Source: Eutreptiella sp. 'Long Island Sound 2002' (taxonomy: Eukaryota; Euglenozoa; Euglenophyceae; Eutreptiales; Eutreptiaceae). From it: a stretch of 64,000 nucleotides of DNA. The notes beneath the pieces were generated by a model. That model did no database searches. It was not told the origin of the DNA and saw only the letters and a list, made by a program, of their open reading frames with translations. The stretch is from NCBI GenBank assembly GCA_964036045.1, contig OZ038381.1:1932928-1996927 (forward strand), given 5' to 3'. Made by a program: the position numbers and the translations under genes. Below, piece after piece: positions 32,801 through 43,831 of the stretch (position 1 is the stretch's first letter; every line of letters starts with the position of its first letter).

Positions 32801-33846
32801 CGAGGATTGGGGAGGATGCGGGGAGGATCGGGGAGGATGCGGGGAGGACCGGGGAGGATGCGGGGAGGATCGGCGAGGATGCACGGAGGATCGGGGAGGA
32901 TGCGGGGAGGACCGGGGAGGATGCGGGGAGGACCGGGGAGGATGCGGGGAGGATCGGGGCAGGAGGCGGGGAGGATGCGGGGAGGATGCGGGGAGGATGC
33001 GGGGAGGAAGCAGGGAGGATCGAGGAGGATGCGGTCAGGACCGGGGGGGGGATGGGGGGAGGACCGGGGAGGATGCGGGGAGGACCGGGAAGGATGCGGG
33101 GAGGATTGGGGGGATGCGGGGGGGACCGAGGAGGATGCCGGGAGGATGCGGGAGGATGCGGGGAGGATCGGGGAGGATGCGGGGAGGACCGGGGAGGATG
33201 CGGGGAGGATCGGGGAGGATGCGGGGAGGATCGGGAAGGATGCGGGGAGGATGAGGGAGGATGTGGGGAGGACCATGAAGGATGCGGGGAGGATCGGGGA
33301 GGATGCCGGGAGGACCGGGGAGGATGCGGGGAGGATCGGAGAGGATGCAGGGTGGATCGGGGAGGATGCGGGGAGGACCGGGGATGATGCGGGGAGGATC
33401 AGATGGATGCGGGGAGGATCGGGGAGGATGCGGGGAGGACCGGGGAGGATGCGGGGAGGATGCGGGGAGGATTGGGGAGGATGCGGTGAGGACCGGGAAG
33501 GATGCGGGGCGGACCGGGGAGGATGCGGGGAGGACCGGGGAGGATGCGGGGAGGACCAGGGAGGATGCGGGGAGGACCGGGGAGGATGCGGGGAGGACCG
33601 GGGGGGATGCAGGGAGGGCCGGGGAGGATGCGGGGAGGATCGGGGAGGATGCGGGGAAGACGGGGAGGATGCGGGGAGGACCGGGGAGGATGCGGGGAGG
33701 ATCGGGTGGGATGTGCAAAGGATCGGGGAGGATGCGGGGAGGACCGGCGAGGATGCGGGGAGGATGCGGCGAGGATGCGGCGAGGATGCGGGGAGGATGC
33801 GGGGAGGATGCGGGGAGGATGCGGCGAGGATGCGGGGAGGATGAGC
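32801..33846 (+). repeat. Satellite block 5, G-rich on top, right of island 2
   Basis: The first 720 bp mirror 26757-27532. The block also carries the rare marker GGGTGGGATGTGCAAAGG (about 33704) and ends in ATGAGC just before a GGAT microsatellite. Confidence 0.92.
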
Positions 33847-33870
33847 GGATGGATGGATGGATGGATGGAT
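33847..33870. repeat. GGAT microsatellite, six units
   Basis: Pure (GGAT)6. The tetramer occurs within each satellite monomer (GAGGATG), so it may have grown by slippage at the edge of the insert. Confidence 0.9.
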
Positions 33871-33989
33871 GCACTGCGCTTGTTCCGGTGCGCTACACCG
33901 TCTGCCCAGGGCCCGTTGTTGTTGATGTGTTTCCTCGGCTCATCACTGCACTCCTCAGCCCTTACCCGGCACACGCACTGGAGCACGCA
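33871..33989. other. 119-bp non-satellite insert
   Basis: Unique sequence beginning GCACTGCGCTTGTTCCGGTG and ending GGAGCACGCAGGATGAGG, at which point the satellite resumes. It does not match the islands or the 1-3.4 kb region by eye. It is open in some frames on both strands but too short to call a gene. Its origin is unknown. Confidence 0.6.
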
Positions 33990-36900
33990 GGATGAGGGGA
34001 GGACGCGGGGAGGATGCGGGGAGGATCGGGGAGGATGCGGGGAGGATCGGGGAGGATGTGGGGAGGACCGAGGAGGATGCGGGGATGACCGGGGAGGATG
34101 CGGGGAGGACCGGGGAGGATATGGGGAGGATCGGGGCAGGAGGCGGGGAGGATGCGGGGAGGATGCGGGGAGGATGTGGGGAGGATGTGGGGAGGATGCG
34201 GGGAGGACGCGGGGAGGATCTGGGAGGATGCGGGGAGGATCGGGGCGGATGCGGGGGGGACCGAGGAGGATGCGGGGAGGATGCGGGAGGATGCGGGGAG
34301 GATCGGGGAGGATGCGGGGAGGACCGGGGAGGATGCGGCGAGGATCGGGGAGGATGCGGGGAGGATCGGGAAGGATGCGGGGAGGATCGGAGAGGATGCA
34401 GGGTGGATCGGGGAGGATGCGGGGAGGACCGGGGAGGATGCGGGGAGGATCAGATGGATGCGGGGAGGATCGGGGAGGATGCGGGGAGGACCGGGGAGGA
34501 TGCGGGGAGGATGCGGGGAGCATCGGGGAGGATGCGGGGAGGATCGCGGAGGATGCGGTGGGGACCGGGAAGGATGCGGGGCGGACCGGGGAGGATGCGG
34601 GGAGGACCGGGGAGGATGCGGGGAGGACCGGGGAGGATGCGGGGAGGACCGGGGAGGTTGCAGGGAGGGCCGGGGAGGATGCGGGGAGGATCGGGGAGGA
34701 TGCGGGGAAGACGGGGAGGATGCGGGGGGGACCGGCGAGGATGCGGGGAGGATCGGGTGGGATGTGCAAAGGATTGGGGAGGATGCGGGGAGGACCGGCG
34801 AGGATGCGGCGAGGACGCGGCGAGGATGCGGGGAGGACGCGGGTAGGATGCGGGGAGGATGTGGCGAGGATGCGGGGAGGATGAGGGGAGGACGCGGGGA
34901 GGATGCGGGGAGGACCGGGGAGGATGCGGGGAGGATCGGGGAGGATGCGGGGAGGACCGGGGAGGATGCGCGGAGGATCGCGGAGGATGTGGGGAGGACC
35001 GGAGAGGATGCGGGGAGGACCGGGGAGGATGCGGGGAGGACCGGTGAGGATGCGGGGAGGATCGGCGAGTATGCACGGAGGATCGGGGAGGATGCGGGGA
35101 GGACCGGGGAGGATGCGGGGAGGACCGGGGAGGATGCGGGGAGGATCAGGGCAGGAGGCGGGGAGGATGCGGGGAGGATGCGGGGAGGATGCGGGGAGGA
35201 TGCGGCGAGGATGCGGGGAGGACGCGGGGAGGATGCGGGTCGGATTGGGGAGGATGCGGGGAGGATGCGGGGAGGATGCGGGGAGGATGCGGGAAGGACG
35301 CGGCGGGGATGCGGGGAGGACGCGGGGAGGATGCGGGGAGGATTGGGGAGGATGCGGGGAGGATCGGGGAGGATGCGGGGAGGACCGGGGAGGATGCGTG
35401 GAGGATCGAGGAGGATGCGGGGAGGACGCGGGGAGGATGCGGGGAGGATTGGGGAGGATGCGGGGTGGATCGGGGAGGATGCGGGGAGGACCGGGGAGGA
35501 TGCGTGGAGGATCGCGGAGGATGCGGGGAGGATCGGGGACGATGCGGGAAAGACCGGGGAAGATGCGGGGAGGATCGGCGAGGATGCACGGAGGATCGGG
35601 GAGGATGCGGGGAGGACCGGGGGGGATGCGGGGAGGACCGGGGAGGATGCGGGGAGGATCGGGGCAGGAGGCGGGGAGGATGCGGGGGGGATCGGGGCAG
35701 GAGGCGGGGAGGATGCGGGGAGGATGCGGGGAGGATGCGGGGAGGATGCGGGGAGGACGCGGGGAGGATCTGGGAGGATGCGGGGAGGATCGGGGAGGAT
35801 GCGGGGAGGACCGAGGAGGACTCGGGGAGGATGCGGGAGGATGCGGGGAGGATGCGGAGAGGATGCGGGGAGGATGCGGGGAGGATCGGGGAGCATGCGG
35901 GGAGGACCGGGGAGGATGCGTGGAGGACCGGGGAGGATGCGGGGAGGATCGGGGAGGATGCGGGGAGGATCAAGGAGGATGCGGGGAGGACCATGAAGGA
36001 TGCGGGGAGGATCGGGGAGGATGCCGGGAGGACCGGGGAGGATGCGGGGAGGACCGGGGAGGATGCGGGGAGGATGCGGGGACCATCGGGGAGGATGCGG
36101 GGAGGATCAGGGAGGATGCGGTGAGGACCGGGAAGGATGCGGGGAGGATGGCGGAGGATGCGGGGAGGATGCGGGGAGGATGCGGGGAGGATGCGGGGAG
36201 GATCGGGGAGGATTCGGCGAGGACTGGGGTGGATGCGGGGAGGATGCGGGGAGGATGCGGAGAGGATGCGGGGAGGATGCGGGGAGGATCGGGGAGCATG
36301 CGGGGAGGACCGGGGAGGATGCGTGGAGGACCGGGGAGGATGCGGGGAGGATCGGGGAGGATGCGCGGAGGACCGGGGAGGATGCGGGGAGGATCGGGGA
36401 GGATGCAGGGAGGACCGGGGGGCATGCGGGGAGGATGCGGGGAGGACGCGGGGAGGATGTGGGGAGGATGCAGGGAGGATGCGGGGAGGATCGGGGAGGA
36501 TGGAGGGAGGATCGGGGAGGATGCGGAGAGGACCGGGGAGGATGCGGGGAGGCTCGGGGAGGATGCGGGGAGCATGCGGGGAAGAACAGGGAGGATGCAG
36601 GGAGGATCGCAGAGGATGCAGGGAGGATCGGGGAGGATGTGCGGAGGACGCGGGGAGGATGCGAGGAGGATCGGGGAGGATGCGGAGAGGACCGGGGAGG
36701 ATGCGGGGAGGCTCGGGGAGGATGCGGGGAGGAACAGGGAGGATGCGGGGAGGATCGCGGAGGATGCAGGGAGGATCGGGGAGGATGCGGGGAGGACGCG
36801 GGGAGGATGCGGGGAGGATCGGGGAGGATGCGGGGAGGACCATGAAGGATGCAGGGAGGATCGGGGAGGATGCGGGGAGGATCTGGGAGGATGCGGGGAG

Positions 36901-39900
36901 GATCAGGGGGGATGCAGGGAGGATCGGGGAGGATGCGGGGTGGACCGGGGAGGATGCAGGGAGGATCAGATGGATGCGGGAAGGATCGGGGAGGATGCGG
37001 GGAGGACCGGGGAGGATACGGGGAGGATGCGCAAAGGATCGGGGAGGATGCGGGGAGGATCGGGGAGGATGCGGGGATGACTGGGAAGGATGCGGGGAGG
37101 ATCGGGGAGGATGCGGGGAGGACCAGGAAGGATGCAGGGAGGATCGGGGAGGATGCGGGGAGGATCTGGGAGGATGCGGGGAGGATCAGGGGGGATGCAG
37201 GGAGGATCGGGGAGGATGCGGGGAGGACCGGGGAGGATGCAGGGAGGATCAGATGGATGCGGGGAGGATCGGGGAGGATGCGGGAAGGATCAGGGAGGAT
37301 GCGGGGAGGATCGGGGAGGATGCGGTGAGGACCGGGAAGGATGTGGGGAGGATGGCGGAGGATGCGGGGACCATGCGGGGAGGATGCGGGGAGGATGCGG
37401 GGGGGACGCGGGGAGGATGCGGGGAGGATCGGGGAGGATGCGGGGGGGACCGGGGAGGATCGGGGAGGATGCGGCGAGGACCGGGGAGGATGCGGGGAGG
37501 ATGCGGGGAGGATCGGGTGGGATGTGAAAAGGATCGGGGAGGATGCGGGGAGGACCGGGGAGGATGCGGAGAGGATGCGGGGAGGATGCGGGGAGGACCG
37601 GGGAGGATGCGGGGAGGATCGGGGAGGATGCGGGGAGGACCGGGGAGGATGCGGGGAGGATCGGGAGGGATGCGGGGGGAATTGGGGAGGATGCAGGGAG
37701 GATCGGGGAGGATGCAGGGAGGAGCGGGGAGGATGCGGGGAGGATGCGGGGAGGATGAGGGGAGGATCAGGGAGGATGCAGGGAGGACCGGGGAGCATGC
37801 AGGGAGGATGCGGGGAGGATCGGGGAGGATGCGGGGAGGAACAGGGAGGATGCGGGGAGGATCGGCAAGGATGCGGGGAGGATCGGGGAGGATGCGGGGA
37901 TGACCGGGGAGGGTGCGGGGAGGATCGGGGAAGATGTAGGGAGGATCGGGGAGGATGCGGGGAGGACGCGGGGAGGATGCGGGGAGGATCGGGGAGGATG
38001 CAGGGAGGATCGGGGAGGATGCGGGGATGACCGGGGAGTATGCGGGGAGGATGCATGGAGGATGCGGGGACGACCGGGTTGGATGCGGGGAGGACTGGGG
38101 AGGTTGCGGGGAGGATGCAGGGAGGATGCGGTGAGGATGCGGGGAGGACACGGGGAGGATGCGGGGAGGACCGGGGAGGATGCGGAGTGGACGGGGGAGG
38201 ATGCGGGGAGGATCAGGGAGGATGCAGGGACGATCGGTGAGGATGCGGGGAGGATCGGGGAGGATGCGGGGAGGACCAGGGAGGATGCGTGGAGGATCCG
38301 AGGAGGATGCGGGGAGGATGCGGGGAGGACGCGGGGAGGATGCGGGGAGGATCGGGGAGGATGCGGGAGGATCGGGGAGGATGCGGGGATGACCGGGGAG
38401 GATGCCGGGAGGATCGGAGAGGATCGGGGAGGATGCGGGGAGGACCGGGGAGGATGCAGGGAGGATCGGGGAGGATGCAGGGAGGATCGGGGAGGATGCA
38501 GGGAGGATCGGGGAGGATGCGCGGAGGTCCGGGGGGGATGCGGGGAGGACAGGGGAGGATCGGGGACGACCGTAGGGGATGCGGGGAGGACCGGAGAGGA
38601 TCGGGCAGGACCGTGGAGAATGTGGGGAGGATCGGGGAGGATGCGGGGAGGACCGGGGAGGATGCGGGGAGGATGCGGGGAGGATGCGGGGAGGATGCGG
38701 GGAGGATGCGGGGAGGATCGCGGAGGATACGGGGAGGATCGGGGAGGATGCGGTGAGGATCGAGTGGGATGTGAAAAGGATCGGGGAGGATGCGGGGAGG
38801 ACCGGGGAGGATGCGGGGAGGATACGGCGAGGGGGCGGGGAGGATGCGGGGAGGACGCGGGGAGGATGCGGGGAGGATCGGGGAGGATGCGGGGAGGATC
38901 GGGGAGGGTGCGAAGAGGATCGGGGAGGATGCGGGGATGACCGGGGAGGATGCGGGGAGGATCTGGGAGGATGCAGGGAGGATCGGGGAGGATGCGGGGA
39001 GGACCGGGGAGGATGCGGGGAGGATCGGGGAGGATGCGGGGACGACCGGGGAGGATGCGGGGAGGACTGGGGAGGATGCGGGGAGGATGCAGGGAGGATG
39101 CGGGGAGGATGCCGGGAGGATCGGTGAGGATGCGGGGACGATCAGTGAGGATGCGGGGAGGACCGGGGAGGATGCGGGGAGGAACGAGAGGATGCGGGGA
39201 GGATCAGGAAGGATGCGGGGAGGACCGGGGAGGATGCGGGGAGGATGCGGGGAGGATGCAGGGAGGATGCGGGGAGGACGCGGGGAGGATCGGGGAGGAT
39301 GCGAAGAGGACCGGGGAGGATGCGGGGAGGATCGGGGAGGATGCGAAGAGGAAGAGGGAGGATGCGGGGAGGATCCGGGAGGATGCAGGGAGGATCGGGG
39401 AGGATGCGGGGAGGATGCGGGGAGGATCGGGGAGGATGCGGGAAGGATCGGGGAGGATGCGGGGATGACCGGGGAGGATGCGGGGAGGAACAGGGAGGAT
39501 GCGGGGAGGATCGGGGAGGATGCAGGGAGGATCGGGGAGGATGCGGGGAGAACCGGGGCCGATGCGGGGAGGATCGGGAAGGATGCGGGGAGAATCGGGG
39601 AGGATGCAGGGAGGATCGGGGAGGATGCGGGGAGGATACGGGGAGGATGCGGGGAGGATGCGGGGAGGATGCGGGGAGGATCGGGGAGGATGCGGGGAGG
39701 ACCGGGGAGCATGCAGGGAGGATGCGGGGAGGACGCGGGGAGGATGCGGGGAGGATGCGGGGAGGATGCGGGGAGGACCGGGGAGGATGCAGGGAGGCTC
39801 GGGGAGGATGCAGGGAGGATCGGGGAGGAGGCGGGGAGGACCGGGGAGGATGCGGGCAGGATGCGGGGAGGATCGGGGGGGATGCGGGGAGGATCGGAGA

Positions 39901-39904
39901 GGAC

Positions 39905-40810
39905 CTGGGAGGATGCGGGCAGGATGCGGGAAGGGTCGGGGAGGATGTGGGGAGGATCGGCAAGGATGCAGGGAGGATCGGGGAGGATGCGGGGATGACC
40001 GGGGAGGATGCGGGGAGGAACAGGGAGGATGCGGGGAGGATCGGGGAGGATGGAGGGAGGATCGCGGAGGATGCGGAGAGGACCGGGGAGGATGCGGGGA
40101 GGATCGGGGAGGATGCGAAGAGGAACAGGGAGGATGCGGAGAGGATCGGGGAGGATGCAGGGAGGATCGGGGAGGATGCGGGGAGGATCGGGGAGGATGC
40201 GGGGATGACCGGGGAGGATGCGGGGAAGAACAGGGAGGATGCGGGGAGGATCGGGGAGGATGCAGGGAGGATCGGGGAGGATGCGGGGAGGAGCGGGGAG
40301 GATGCGGGGAGGATCGGGGAGGATGCAGGGAGGACCGGGGAGGATGCGGGGAGGATCGGGAAGGATGCGGGGAGAATCGGGTAGGATGCAGGGAGGATCG
40401 GGGAGGATGCAAGGAGGACCGGGGAGGATGCGGGGAGGATGCGGGGAGGATGCGGGGAGGATCGGGGAGGATGCGGGGAGGACCGGGGAGCATGCAGGGA
40501 GGATGCGGGGAGGACGCGGGGAGGATGCGGGGAGGATGCGGGGAGGATCGGGGAGGATGGAGGGAGGATCGGGGAGGATGCGGAGAGGACCGGGGAGGAT
40601 GCGGGGAGGATCGGGGAGGATGCAGGGAGGAACAGGGAGGATGCGGGGAGGATCGAGGAGGATGCAGGGAGGATCGGGGAGGATGCGGGAAGGACGCGGC
40701 TAGGATGCGGGGAGGATGCGGGGAGGATGCGGGGAGGATCGGGGAGGATGCGGGGATGACCGGGGAGGATGCGGGGAGGAACAGGGAGGATGCGGGGAGG
40801 ATCGGGGAGG
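39905..40810. repeat. About 0.9-kb segmental duplicate, copy 1 (1,195-bp offset)
   Basis: Matches 41100-42005 at a constant 1,195-bp offset, including GCGGGCAGGATGCGGGAAGG (39915 and 41110) and the rare GGCTAGG (40697 and 41892). A partial third copy begins at 43340. Confidence 0.75.
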
Positions 40811-41099
40811 ATGCGGGGAGGATCGGGGAGGATGGAGGGAGGATCGGGGAGGATGCGGAGAGGACCGGGGAGGATGCGGGGAGGATCGGGGAGGATGCAG
40901 GGAGGAACAGGGAGGATGCGGGGAGGATCGAGGAGGATGCAGGGAGGATCGGGGAGGATGCGGGAAGGACGCGGCTAGGATGCGGGGAGGATGCGGGGAG
41001 GATGCGGGGAGGATGCGGGGAGGATGCGGGGAGGACCGGGGAGGATGCAGGGAGGCTCGGGGAGGATGCAGGGAGGATCGGGGAGGAGGCGGGGAGGAC

Positions 41100-42005
41100 C
41101 GGGGAGGATGCGGGCAGGATGCGGGAAGGGTCGGGGAGGATGTGGGGAGGATCGGCAAGGATGCAGGGAGGATCGGGGAGGATGCGGGGATGACCGGGGA
41201 GGATGCGGGGAGGAACAGGGAGGATGCGGGGAGGATCGGGGAGGATGGAGGGAGGATCGCGGAGGATGCGGAGAGGACCGGGGAGGATGCGGGGAGGATC
41301 GGGGAGGATGCGAAGAGGAACAGGGAGGATGCGGGGAGGATCGGGGAGGATGCAGGGAGGATCGGGGAGGATGCGGGGAGGATCGGGGAGGATGCGGGGA
41401 TGACCGGGGAGGATGCGGGGAGGAACAGGGAGGATGCGGGGAGGATCAGGGAGGATGCAGGGAGGATCGGGGAGGATGCGGGGAGGAGCGGGGAGGATGC
41501 GGGGAGGATCGGGGAGGATGCAGGGAGGACCGGGGAGGATGCGAGGAGGATCGGGAAGGATGCGGGGAGAATCGGGTAGGATGCAGGGAGGATCGGGGAG
41601 GATGCAAGGAGGACCGGGGAGGATGCGGGGAGGATGCGGGGAGGATGCGGGGAGGATCGGGGAGGATGCGGGGAGGACCGGGGAGCATGCAGGGAGGATG
41701 CGGGGAGGACGCGGGGAGGATGCGGGGAGGATGCGGGGAGGATCGGGGAGGATGGAGGGAGGATCGGGGAGGATGCGGAGAGGACCGGGGAGGATGCGGG
41801 GAGGATCGGGGAGGATGCAGGGAGGAACAAGGAGGATGCGGGGAGGATCGAGGAGGATGCAGGGAGGATCGGGGAGGATGCGGGAAGGACGCGGCTAGGA
41901 TGCGGGGAGGATGCGGGGAGGATGCGGGGAGGATCGGGGAGGATGCGGGGATGACCGGGGAGGATGCGGGGAGGAACAGGGAGGATGCGGGGAGGATCGG
42001 GGAGG
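41100..42005. repeat. About 0.9-kb segmental duplicate, copy 2
   Basis: Second copy of 39905-40810. Its right part (41775-42010) also matches the inverted block at 43594-43831. Confidence 0.75.
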
Positions 42006-43593
42006 ATGGAGGGAGGATCGGGGAGGATCGGGGAGGATGCGCGGAGGTCCGGGGGGGATGCGGGGAGGACAGGGGAGGATGCGGGGAGGACCGGAGAGGA
42101 TCGGGCAGGACCAGGGAGAATGTGTGGAGGATCGGGGAGGATGCGGGGAGGACCGGGGAGGATGCGGGGAGGATGCGGGGAGGATGCGGGGAGGATGCGG
42201 GGAGGATGCGGGGAGGATCGCGGAGGACACGGGGAGGATCGGGGAGGATGCGGTGAGGATCGGGTGGGATGTGAAAAGGATCGGGGAGGATGCGGGGAGG
42301 ACCGGGGAGGATGCGGAGAGGATGCGGCGAGGGGGCGGGGAGGATGCGGGGAGGACGCGGGGAGGATGCGGGGAGGATCGGGGAGGATGCGAAGAGGATC
42401 AGGGAGGATGCGGGGATGACCGGGGAGGATGCGGGCAGGATGCGGGGAGGATCGAGGGGGATGCGGGGAGGATCGGGGAGGATGAAGGGAGGATCGGGGA
42501 GGATGCGGAGAGGACCGGGGAGGATGCGGGGAGAATCGGGGAGGATGCAGGGAGGATCAGGGAGGATGCAAGGAGGACCGGGGAGGATGCGGGGAGGATG
42601 CGGGGCGGATGCGGGGAGGATCGGGGAGGATGCGGGGATGACCGGGGAGGATGCGGGGAGGAACAGGGAGGATGCGGGGAGGATCGGGGAGGATGGAGGG
42701 AGGATCGGGGAGGATGCGGAGAGGACCGGGGAGGATGCGGGGAGGATCGGGGAGGATGCGAAGAGGAAGAGGGAGGATGCGGGGAGGATCGGGGAGGATG
42801 CAGGGAGGATCGGGGAGGATGCGGGGAGGACGCGGGGAGGATGCGGGGAGGATCGGGGAGGATGCGGGAAGGATCGGGGAGGATGCGGGGATGACCGGGG
42901 AGGATGCGGGGAGGAACAGGGAGGATGCGGGGAGGATCGGGGAGGATGCAGGGAGGATCAGGGAGGATGCGGGGAGAACCGGGGCCGATGCGGGGAGGAT
43001 CGGGAAGGATGCGGGGAGAATCGGGGAGGATGCAGGGAGGATCGGGGAGGATGCAAGGAGGGCCGGAGAGGATGCGGGGAGGATGCGGGGAGGATGCGGG
43101 GAGGATCGGGGAGGATGCGGGGAGGACCGGGGAGCATGCAGGGAGGATGCGGGGAGGACGCGGGGAGGATGCGGGGAGGATGCGGGGAGGATGCGGGGAG
43201 GACCGGGGAGGAAGCAGGGAGGATCGGGGAGGATGCAGGGAGGATCGGGGAGGAGGCGGGGAGGACCGGGGAGGATGCGGGCAGGATGCAGGGAGGATCG
43301 GGGGGGATGCGGGGAGGATCGGAGAGGACCTGGGAGGATGCGGGCAGGATGCGGGAAGGGTCGGGGAGGATGTGGGGAGGATCGGCAAGGATGCGGGGAG
43401 GATCGGGGAGGATGCGGGGATGACCGGGGAGGATGCGGGGAGGAACAGGGAGGATGCGGGGAGGATCGGGGAGGATGGAGGGAGGATCGCGGAGGATGCG
43501 GAGAGGACCGGGGAGGATGCGGGGAGGATCGGGGAGGATGCGAAGAGGAACAGGGAGGATGCGGGGAGGATGCAGGGAGGATCGGGGAGGATG

Positions 43594-43831
43594 TCCATCC
43601 TCCCCGATCCTCCCCGCATCCTCCCTGTTCCTCCCCGCATCCTCCCCGGTCATCCCCGCATCCTCCCCGATCCTCCCCGCATCCTCCCCGCATCCTCCCC
43701 GCATCCTAGCCGCGTCCTTCCCGCATCCTCCCCGATCCTCCTTGCATCCTCCTCGATCCTCCCCGCATCCTCAGTGTTCCTCCCTGCATCCTCCCCGATC
43801 CTCCCCGCATCCTCCCCGGTCCTCTCCGCAG
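43594..43831 (-). repeat. 238-bp inverted satellite block
   Basis: The top strand turns C-rich for 238 bp within G-rich array. Its reverse complement matches 41775-42010 with only a few differences and includes the rare GCGGCTAGG (here CCTAGCCGC at about 43696) and the GGAACA monomer. It therefore derives from this half of the array. Junctions are GGATG/TCCATCC on the left and CTCTCCGCA/GCGGGG on the right. Confidence 0.88.

Larger units (their letters stand above)
30780..33523 (-). repeat. Right arm of about 2.8-kb inverted repeat
   Basis: Inverted counterpart of about 26757-29580. The ORF parts of the arms differ at 20 of 942 bases by my count (about 2%). The satellite parts differ by small indels of whole monomers. 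Confidence 0.8.
33990..43593 (+). repeat. Satellite block 6, G-rich on top
   Basis: GGGGAGGATGC alternating with GGGGAGGATC or GGGGAGGACC. From about 36.5 kb a further monomer type becomes common: GGAACAGGGAGG, often with GATGGAGGGAGG and GATGCGAAGAGG. These are rare or absent in block 1, so this half is a different subfamily. Rare markers include TGGGATGTGAAAAGG (about 37517, 38766, 42264) and CGACCGTAGGGG (38567). Confidence 0.95.

Noticed and set aside
26757-33523. Palindromic long-read artefact
   Set aside because: The arms differ by about 2% with monomer indels and the spacer is asymmetric, unlike a fold-back read. It cannot be fully excluded without raw reads.
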